This document shows positions 55,429 to 64,000 of a stretch of 64,000 nucleotides of DNA, piece after piece. The stretch is taken from assembly GCA_963921195.1 (NCBI GenBank), contig OY992537.1:47869943-47933942 (forward strand), given 5' to 3'. Under the pieces are notes generated by a model that had not been told where the DNA came from, made no database searches, and was given only the letters and a program-made list of their open reading frames with translations. The position numbers and the translations under genes were made by a program. Within the stretch, counting starts at the first letter, position 1. Each line of letters begins with the position of its first letter. The DNA is from Pegoplata infirma. Lineage: Eukaryota; Arthropoda; Insecta; Diptera; Anthomyiidae.

Positions 55429-56672
55429 AGGGCGTCCCGTAAAATCTAAACTTTCCAATTTTATGTCGTAATACCTGCCGAACGATGGCCTCGGAATACC
55501 TGATTGTGGGAAAATTTATGAACAAATTTTTCAAGGGCATCTTCAGTCGGTAACCAGCTGTCAAATTACGTTTTTCGACCAAAATTTGAGTCCGATTTTT
55601 TAAAAAAAAATCCAGCTCAAAAATTTTGAATTTTTGGTTACTTTATAAGAAACTTGTTGGTCCATAGATGCTGATTTTTAAAAACAAAAATTACAGAGGC
55701 CAACAAATTTTTAACCCATAGACCAGAGTATATTTTTCTAAGGGTTTGAGTTGCGCTGAATCCGAATCTGATCTCAGAATAAATTGGGTACTTAAGATTT
55801 TTATAATTTTGCCGTAAAATTATGGCAAAGTGTACCGAAAAATCTGTCGAATTTGTATTGCTGGCAAAAACTAACAAAAAACCCGAATTTTTCAAACTTC
55901 ATGTTAAGATATTTCAGAGAAGAAACAAGATATTACAGAGGTTAAACATTCACTTTAAAGTAAATTAGTAGGACTTTCAGGGGCATATCAGGTTTTGTAA
56001 ATAAAGGCGAATTCGTGTAGTAACAACGTCTAAAATATGTCAAAAAACTGTTTTTTCTAAATTTAAGCTATGATATCTCGAAAACCTGATGTGATGGAGA
56101 AATTTTGAGTACAGATTCGGATTCGGCGCAACTTAACCCCTTAAAAAAATAAACTTTAGTTCTGGGGTTTTGCCAAATTTTGTCCGCCTGTGTTATTTTT
56201 TATCCAAATCGGTGCCAAAAGTGGAAAAATTTTACTCAAACTTAACAAATTTAAAAAATAATAAAAAACTATAAAAACCCGATTTTTGTCAAAAATGCTG
56301 CTCCGCAATTTTGGTACACAGAACATAACTTTTTAAAATTTTTCTACTATTAGGACCGATTTGGATACAAAATAATTTGTATGTATATAAATCATCTGTG
56401 AACCAAAATCTCTAATTTGAAATTTTTTAAATATTTTGCCCATAAAGTACGCAAAAATTCCTAATTTTTGAACCGGATTTGGTTAAAAAATTCGAACATG
56501 AATTTTGGTGGAAAAACGTAATTTTTTGTCAAAACTTGACAGCTGGTTGCCGACTGAAGATGCAGTTGCAAACATTTTTCATAAACTTTCCAACAATCAT
56601 CTATTCTGTGGCCATCATTCGGCAGGTATTACGACACGAAATTCGAAAGTTCAGATTTGACGGGACACCTTA
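55429..56672. repeat. Foldback element (FB5) flanked by ATGCGCATT direct repeats
   Basis: The ends AGGGCGTCCCGTAAAATCTA and GTCAAATCTGAACTTTC (read inverse) match, and the arms continue through TCGTAATACCTGCCGAA, CATCTTCAGTCGG and CAGCTGTCAA. ATGCGCATT stands immediately outside both ends (55420-55428, 56673-56681), a probable target duplication. The interior is also largely palindromic. Non-coding. Confidence 0.75.
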
Positions 56673-56681
56673 ATGCGCATT

Positions 56682-57429
56682 AGGGCGTTTCACAAAAAAC
56701 ATTTTTCTTTATTTTTGCTTATCAAAAATAGAAGGGGAAGACTTTTTCTAGATTGAAAATAATGTTTTCAAGCCGGTTAACCGTAAAATCTGAGTTTTTG
56801 TCAACAAGTCGGTTTGACAAAAAACTGCTGGAAACACTAATTCCATTAAAAAAAATCTTTAAAATTATATATTTTAACTGTAAAAAAAAAACTCTCTCGA
56901 CTCCTACTTATTTTTTTCACCCACGTACATTTGTGTAGACACATTTATCTCTTAAATTTTTATTCTGGTTGTTGTTATGAATACAAAATTTTAAATTTTC
57001 ATTTTTAATTTTCATATTGACCTGATTCTTTTTGTAGGATGTTGTTAATTCATATTATCTTTATTTACGTTAATTTAAATGAGATCTAACCAACATTTTT
57101 ATTTGTTTACTTTGGTAAATATTTTCTTGTTGTCTTTAAAAAGAAACATTTTGGAAAAACCAATACAAGTGTGGATTTTTTTAAACCATCATCATGTCTC
57201 TCCAAATCATCATTAGCATTGACTTAATAATGTTGTTTGTATTAATGCGAAATAAGATATTGTTTCAAAATTGTTTGTTTGGTATTGAAAATCAGGCACG
57301 TAGCCAAGGGTGTGGCCAGGCGAACATTTTTTATTTTAATTTTTAATGGAATTACATAAAAAAAAAAATGACGTGAAGGATAAATTTAGAGACCTGATTT
57401 GATCACAATACAATTGTGATATGTAAAAT
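56682..57429. other. Gene-free stretch
   Basis: Starts AGGGCGTTTCACAAAAAAC, which resembles the beginning of FB5 just outside its right end. Otherwise nothing is recognised. Confidence 0.4.
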
Positions 57430-59010
57430 TTAAAAATCTTAGAATTTTTCTTGACGAAAATTGTCTTGGAATCTGAGAAGTTTTCTATAAGAAAAATATC
57501 TTAAAATCTGAAAAAAATTTTATACGAAAAATATCTCAGACTCTGAGAAGTTTTCTAGACAAAAAAATTGTCTCAGAATCTAAGAATTTTTCTATACGAA
57601 AAATATCTCAGAATCTAAGAAGTTTTCTATACGAAAAATGTTTCAGAATCTGAGAATTTTTCAATACGAAAAATGTCTCAAAATCTGAGGCAGAATCAGA
57701 TTTTTACAATATGAGGATTTTTCTATACGAAATATGTAACAGAATTTGAAAATTTTTTAATACGAAAAATATCTCAGAATCTGAAAAATGTCCATGCAAT
57801 AAATGTCTCAGGATCTGAGAATTTCTTTTAATGAAAAATGTCCCAGAATCTTAGATTTTTTTTATGAAAACTGTCTTAGAATCTGAGAAGTTTTTTACGA
57901 AATATGTCTGAGAATCTTAGAACTATTCTTTACTAAAAATGTCTCACAATCTAAGAATTTTTCTTTTCGAAAAATGTCTCAGAATCTGAGATTTTTTTTA
58001 ATTCGAAAAATGTCTTAGAATCTAAGAATTTTTCCAAACCAAATTTTTTCAACACGAAAAATGCCACAAAATCCAAGACAGAATTAGATTTTTGGAATCT
58101 GAGGATTTTTCAATATGAAAAATGTAACAGATTTTGAATTTTGAAATATCTGAATTATATAAAAAATATCTCAGAATCAGAGAAATTCTCTATACGATAA
58201 AAGTCTCAGGATCTGAGAATTTGTGTCTAAATCTATGCGTAAAGTGTTTCTAAATCTGACACTCTCGCAGAATCTGTCTCAATATCTGAAAATAATTCTA
58301 TACGAAAAATGTCTCAGAATATGAGAAATTTTCTATACAAAAAATGTCTCAAAATCTGAGAATTTTTCTATACGAAAAATGTTTTAGGATCTAAGAAATT
58401 TTCTGTATGAAAATTGTCTCAAGATCTAAGAATTTTTCTAAACGAAACAACATCTGAGAATTTTTCTAAACGAAAAATATTTCAGAATCTGAGAACTAGA
58501 TCTTGAGACATACAGCAAATTTCTTAGATTCTAAGACATCTCGTATAAAAAAACTCTCAGATTCTGAGATATTTTTTGAATAGACAATTTCTCAGATTCT
58601 GAGACATTTTTCGTATAGAAAAATTTTCAGATATTGAGACAGATTCTGGGACAGTGTTAGATTTAGAAACATTTTTCGTTAAGATTTAGAGACAAATTCT
58701 CAGATCCTGAGACTATTATCGTATAGAAAATTTCTCTGATTCTTAGACATTTTTCTTATCGAAAAATGTTCAGATATTTCAAAATTCAAGTTCTGTTATA
58801 TTTTTCGTATAGAAAATTCTCACATTCCGTCTCAGATTTTGAGATATTTTTTCTTAAGAAAAATTCTCAGATTCTGAGATATTTTTTCTTAAGAAAAATT
58901 TTCAAAATCTGAGAAAACTTTCGTATAGCAAAATTCTCAGATTCTAAGACCGTTTTAATCAAGAAACATTGTTAGATTCAGATCCTAAGACATTTTTCGT
59001 TAAGAAAAAA
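57430..59010. repeat. Degenerate about 35-bp array that inverts at its middle
   Basis: About 45 variants of GAAAAATGTCTCAGAATCTGAGAATTTTTCTATAC-type units (key parts: CGAAAAATGTCTCAGAATCT, GAGAATTTTTCTATAC). They run forward to about 58495 and then in the opposite orientation (TCTCAGATTCTGAGACATTT, CGTATAGAAAAA) to 59010. TCTCAGAATCTGAGA is itself nearly self-complementary. No coding frame. Confidence 0.8.
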
Positions 59011-59407
59011 ATATAAAATAAATTGGTCCCCAAATAATTTCCCAGCTACGTGCCTGTTGTAAATTGATATACATTTCCTAGAGTGTTATTCAAATTAGTT
59101 TTCTGTTCTTTATTTGTTTTGTCATAAAACCATATTTTCTTAAACAGAATACGAAATTGGAAAAAATATACATAAATAACGCAAATACTAAAAGTTTTTC
59201 TAAATAGCTTAGGTATGTCACAATTTTATAACCTCCAACCGCAGTAAAGAACTTTTTAAGACCGTAAAACCACCTCCGAAATGTTGGCCTAGGAACCCCA
59301 TAAAGAATATAAACAGACATTTCACGGATGTCCGTCGGATCTTTCGCTTGTTGGTCTGTGGAAAACACGATGCAGTACAAAACATAAGAACTACACTAAA
59401 AAAAAAA
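59011..59407. repeat. Decayed mini-me-like fragment
   Basis: Positions 59215-59380 (ACCTCCAACCGCAGTAAAG, CCTAGGAACCCCATAAAGAA, GGATGTCCGTCGGATC) resemble M1 with a worn GTCY part. Confidence 0.45.
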
Positions 59408-60152
59408 AAACAAGTGAGAAGTGTTTTCCGGAAAATGGGTCTCAAGTCCAAACATGGATCCGATTGTATCTATATCTTGTTAGATATTAAATTAGTGTAA
59501 AAGCACACACAAACAAAATTAAAATGAAATAGGCTTCTTTTTTTGATAATAGTCCGATTTATCTAAATATCGTACGAAATTTTTATGTGGCGACTGAGTC
59601 CGGGACTGAGTCCAGAAATGGTCCAACTAAAATATAATTTGATAAGGTTACCAAATTATACGTTTCACGTCTACAAACAAAATTTTAACACAACATTTTC
59701 TGTTTTCATAAATTTTGAGACATTTATGTGAATATCGGGAAGTTGCTTTGTATGGGGACTACAAGTAGGACTGGTCCGATTCTTTAAAATTTGGAACGAT
59801 TATTTGTGAATACGAAATACATTGACGTGCTAAAAGGACACCTGTTATATTATGCTTGTTAGAGGCATTTAAGCCAAATTTAGGAGGGTCGTTTGTATGG
59901 GGCTAGAGCAAAACATGGACCGATTTTTTTTTCAATTTCAATAGGATTTGTCCTTGAACCAAATGAAGCTAAAGCATCAAATTTCAGCCAAATCGGTTGA
60001 TAATTGCTGGACAGACCGACATCGCTAATCAGACTCAAAAAGTGATTCTGAGTCGATCGGTATACATAAAAGTGGATCTAGGACACATATTTCGGGTAGT
60101 TACAAACATCAGCACAAAGTCAGTATACCCTGTACCACAGAGTGGTATAGGG
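59408..60152 (-). repeat. Mini-me-related repeat, subfamily M2, copy b
   Basis: AACAAGTGAGAAGTGTTTTC, TTTCCGGAAAATGGGT, AAGTGATTCTGAGTCGATCG and ACCACAGAGTGGTATAGGGT align in order with 14656-15482. Non-coding. Confidence 0.65.
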
Positions 60153-60830
60153 TAAAAAAACACATACTTTTTGGACGCAATTTCCCTAAAAATTATTCAA
60201 AAATTGTCTTACAGTTTAGTAAATTTTGACTAAAAGTTAGGAATTTTCTAAATTTCGAGGAAACAAATTGAGTTCATGTGCTGCTAATAGTTTATAGATT
60301 TCTTTAAATAGAATTCTCTAAAATTTAAAAATACACATTCTTATGACACTCTAGCTATATACATCCGTCCATCTGTCTGTGGAAAGCAAGATGCAGTACA
60401 AACCAAAAGAGCTGTAAATTTGGTAAATGAGTGTATTACTTAAGTGCAAAAAACTGTTTTTACATTTTGGAGAGTATAAAAGATTCGGCACCGAAGAATT
60501 TAACACTCTCACTAGTTTATTGTACATTTTTTAAACAAATGGAACATTTTTATGTCAAAAGTTTAGACTTGGTAAAAAAGGAGTTTTGGTAAAAAAATGG
60601 AAAAAATTATTTTTTTTTTCACGCAAAAAAAAATTATGATAAAAAAATTTTATGACAACAACATTTTTGGTGAAAAAAAATTTACAAGAAAAAAATTTTT
60701 TTGATGAAGAAAAAAATTTATGAAAAAAAAAATTTATGGAAAAAAAATTTGTGAAAAAAAAAATTATGAAGAAACATTTTTGTTGAAAAATAATTATGTC
60801 ACATTTTATTCACCACCTGGTAAAACGAAG
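60153..60830. repeat. Repeat N copy 2 with short GATGAAAAAA array
   Basis: Positions 60450-60640 (GAGAGTATAAAAGATTCGGC, TTAACACTCTCACTAG, AGACTTGGTAAAAAAG) match 53361-53500. A shorter A-rich array and TTTTATTCACCACCTGGT follow. Positions 60153-60449 hold a worn mini-me-like scrap (CATCCGTCCATCTGTCTGTG). Confidence 0.6.
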
Positions 60831-62412
60831 TCCAAAAATATTTCATAAAAAAAGTTTGAACATTTTTAAAGGAAAAATCTGAAAATTTTTTTAGTATCCC
60901 AGCAAAAATAAATCGAGATTTTGGCTACACAGCATCTTTTTTATATTATACCGAAGCGCATCCAAAGAGCGCTCTTGAGGATGCTGTAAAAGTAAGGGGA
61001 AAAAATTTAAATTTTTTGTTAAGATTTTTTATATAAAACTTAAAATATAAAATTATATTTTGATAAAATTTGACACATGCTTTCCATTTAAATATATGTA
61101 TTTAACACTTTTTGAATAAAAAATGAGTTTTGGACAAAGACACATGACTTCACTGCATCATTATTGCGCATTAATCAGCGCTGCAAAGAGTGCTTCAGTC
61201 ATAGCACCTTTAACACATTTTTAATGAAAAAAAAATTGAGTACACTATTTCCACTGTAGTTTCAGAAAATACAAATTATATTACAAAAAATGATAATATC
61301 TGAAATATAAATGGAAGTTTCTGAAATATAATTTGAAATTTTCGAAATATAATTGGAAATCTCTTAGGCGATATTTCCTCCAAATGCTTTCAGTGAGTCA
61401 ACTGATTTTCAGAATTAGTCAATTGTATTTAAGATTTTCAAATTGTATTCAGAAATAGTCAATTATTTCAGATTTTGTAATTTGTATTTCAGAAATAGTC
61501 AAATCTTCTTTATCTTTATTCTGCTTAAATAGCTCTTAAAATATATATGAATTCACTGCATCTTTATAGCAATTTTTTTGAGCGCTCTAAAGGGATGTGA
61601 ATTCAGAGCATCTTAAGAGCGCTTTTCCGGTGTATCCAACTAGCGCTCTAAAGTGTGACATCGCCTTAGAGAATCATGCATGAATTCAGCAGATTTGGAT
61701 GCGCTCCTTAACTCGAGTTTCCTTTCCAAAACCTGCTGCCAGTTCAGCAAAATTTCTGCTGGTATAATTCTGAATGTTTTAAAAGAAAAAATGTGACTAA
61801 ATCTGAAAATTTTCAGTGAAAAAATATACCTTAACGTACTAAACATTCCGCGAATTTTGACACCAATAGCGGTCAAAACAAAAAATGATTTTTTTTTTGA
61901 CAAAATACACTACGATTGCGAAGTGTAACTGGTTGTAGGGAGGCAAAGACATACTCCAATTTTTTTTTGGATAATTTTTTTTTTATTGTATTTTTTTTTA
62001 TGCTATTACCAAGCGAAATTCCAAAAAAGAAGTCATTTCTCTGATTTGTTACATATTGTGTTTCTGGGGGACAGGTTTAGGGGCACTATTGATGTATCCG
62101 GTGTTGCGCCATTTCTTCACAAAATTGATATGTGCTTTTTTATGATATGTGTCAAGTTTGTGATAGGTCAATTGGGTTCGTATGACATGGCAGGTGACCC
62201 ATAAAGGACAGGTCACTTTTCTTGATAGGTATTTAATATTTTTCTTTTTTTCCAAAATAAATTTAATAATAAGAGTGTTTTAATTTTTATTAAATAATAA
62301 AAATTAGTTATTTATTCGATCTTTTAATTGTGCAATGAAAGAGAGTTTATTCTGATTCGAGGCCTTTTCATGTTCCCCATTATGAATTAACATAACAAGT
62401 ACTTATGATAAC
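60831..62412. other. Gene-free stretch with degenerate repeats
   Basis: Positions 61260-61510 carry variants of TTTCAGAAATAGTCAA and TTTCTGAAATATAA at short spacing, a weak tandem pattern. Short GAGCGCTC(T)-type motifs with GCATC are scattered at 60960-61690. No gene is supported. Confidence 0.45.
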
Positions 62413-63620
62413 CATAAGCGTAGCTAGACCATTATTCTGGGGTGGGCAAAAGCCCCCTCCCCTTCCAAAAATATTAAAAAATATTAAAACTAAAAAACAT
62501 ATTTTTTGGCCTCCTGAACACGAATCTGTCATCAGAAAAGTTGTATCAAATAGCTTTCTCGAGATTTAGGCATTTTAATTTTTTGTGGACCAAGCCCTCA
62601 AAACCGAAATTTTTTTAATATTAATATTTTTTTTTATTTGGTCCCCAAAAATTGAAAATGGCTATATCTCGAGAAGGCGATTAGTGTTTATTAGGCAAAC
62701 ATTTTTGGAAATTGTGTTTTAATCTTTTTTTTTTTTAATTTTACCAAAAAAAAAAAAAATCATAAAAATTGGTACGAAAAAATTTATGAAAAAATATGCA
62801 AATTTGGTTCAAAACTTTGATTTCTTTTGCAAATATTTCTAGTTATACTTAATGGATTTTGGATTTTAAGCCCAGGTTCTTTTTCTTGGAGTGTTTACTT
62901 TACATATCTGCTTTGAACAGGATATTTATTGCAAAATTCGGATACTTATAAGAATGTAACCATAAAAAGGACATCTTGAACTTCCTTAGAATGTCCTGAT
63001 GATATCCTTGATCGCACCGAGTCCGGATTTCTTGCAAAAGTTAGATAATTTTATTGAGAATTTGAATAAAAAAAAATTATGAATATCTTTTACATAAAAT
63101 TTTCAAATATTAAAAAATTTGTCGGTTTTGAGGGCTTGGTCGATAAAAAATGAAAATGCCTATATCTCGAGAAGGCGTGTTTAGGAGGCCAAAATAATTT
63201 AGAAAATGTACCCTAGAACTCTGTGCAAAAAAAGTTGATTTATGTAGAGTAGTGTTATTAGTATATTAAAATCAATTTATAATGGAAAGAGTTAAAAAAG
63301 CGTTATATTTCTCTTTTTTCATTTTTAATATTTAAAACTTCTAAATTTGAAAATCGTTCCTGAAGCATTGCACTTCGTAACCATGTTTTTATTCAACACA
63401 TATCTTAGAAACTTCTTTCACAACTAGCAGAACTAATAGCTTATTGCTACTTGTAAAAGTTTGAATTAATATTCCTGACAATTTTGGATTTAAGCATATC
63501 AAAGTTTAAATAATTTAAAAAAAAAAGAAAAATTGTCGGGGGTGGGCTAAATGCAAAAATGTCTGGGGTGGGCTAAATCGAGTCTGGGGTGGGCAAAGCC
63601 CCCCCGTTTCTACGCCTATG
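62413..63620. mobile_element. hAT-like element with perfect 8-bp TSD
   Basis: CATAAGCGTAG at the left and CTACGCCTATG at the right are inverted with one mismatch, and ATGATAAC is duplicated exactly (62405-62412, 63621-63628). Subterminal GGGGTGGGC(A/T)AA motifs are present at both ends. Internal blocks with AAATGCCTATATCTCGAGAA / AATGGCTATATCTCGAGAAG are repeated. The repeat J segment (62900-63180) is also found at 48600. No transposase frame in 1.2 kb. Confidence 0.8.
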
Positions 63621-63628
63621 ATGATAAC

Positions 63629-64000
63629 TCTACTTTCTTTATTAGGATATTCTCCCATTAAATACTCATAGAGTTTCTTGCTTTCAAAAATTTTTGGCAA
63701 TTTTCAGGAATGAATTGACGATCGTTTCGGGGGTGTTCCAATTCCCCCATCATCAGAATTCTTTAGAAAATAAGGTAATACTGTTAGCATGCAAACATCA
63801 AATATTCATATTCTAAATAATCTCAACTTAGTGAGAAAGCAAATATGATTTTCGAAGTTCCACCAGCATTACACCAAATATAATTTGAAAGCAAGTTTTT
63901 TTGGTTACTGCATATACTACCGTCGGTAGTTGTTAAATACAGTTTTTGTTTTTGCCTTCTGTTATAGAAAACAAATTCTCTCGTATCAAGAGGGTTACCA
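63629..64000. other. Gene-free window end
   Basis: No supported gene or repeat in the last 370 bases. Confidence 0.4.

Noticed and set aside
57430..59010. CRISPR-like array
   Set aside because: Units are degenerate and contiguous with no unique spacers, and the genome is eukaryotic.

Overview
The window looks like a piece of an insect genome, most likely a higher fly (Diptera). The inference rests on extreme AT-richness, long T/A homopolymers, the absence of compact genes, and abundant elements of the dipteran mini-me type. These carry a TA proto-microsatellite, a short core and a GTCY proto-microsatellite. Nothing in the sequence fixes the species. I found no host protein-coding gene, no rRNA and no convincing functional tRNA. 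Apart from one retrotransposon, the open frames are short, AT-driven and family-less. The 64 kb reads as a repeat graveyard, such as heterochromatin or a very large intergenic or intronic region.

The only real genes belong to a complete-looking non-LTR retrotransposon (LINE) at 22148-26932. It is bounded by a 13-bp target-site duplication (22135-22147 and 26933-26945) and ends in a TCTA microsatellite tail. ORF1 (22524-23414) is a coiled-coil/RRM-like nucleic-acid-binding protein. ORF2 (open from 23390, stop 26749) encodes an AP endonuclease, a reverse transcriptase with YADD, and a C-terminal zinc knuckle. ORF2 has no ATG before or within the start of its endonuclease domain. The two frames overlap, and a textbook -1 slippery heptamer A_AAA_AAC lies directly before the ORF1 stop codon. 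A Gag-Pol-like frameshift fusion is therefore the simplest model for ORF2 expression.

The rest is a nested set of non-coding elements. Several TA-flanked elements share CACTC- or CACAG-type A-rich terminal inverted repeats (families B, C, D, E and F here). Two uninterrupted paralogous sites support TA target-site duplication. Family B (four copies) and family E carry internal tRNA-like sequences with A- and B-box matches.

Three hAT-type elements have perfect 8-bp duplications (48252-48459, 52409-53338, 62413-63620). There are two non-autonomous Helitrons (36216-37523 and 38577-41257), the second built around a 160-bp tandem array. There are eight large foldback or inverted-repeat structures and a Tigger/pogo-type MITE (33016-33324). 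Mini-me-like repeats occur throughout, and there are several degenerate short-period arrays, notably 57430-59010.

Interruptions give a partial relative chronology: mini-me-like repeats are interrupted by family D and hAT insertions, foldbacks by family F and a Helitron, and family B by two other DNA elements.
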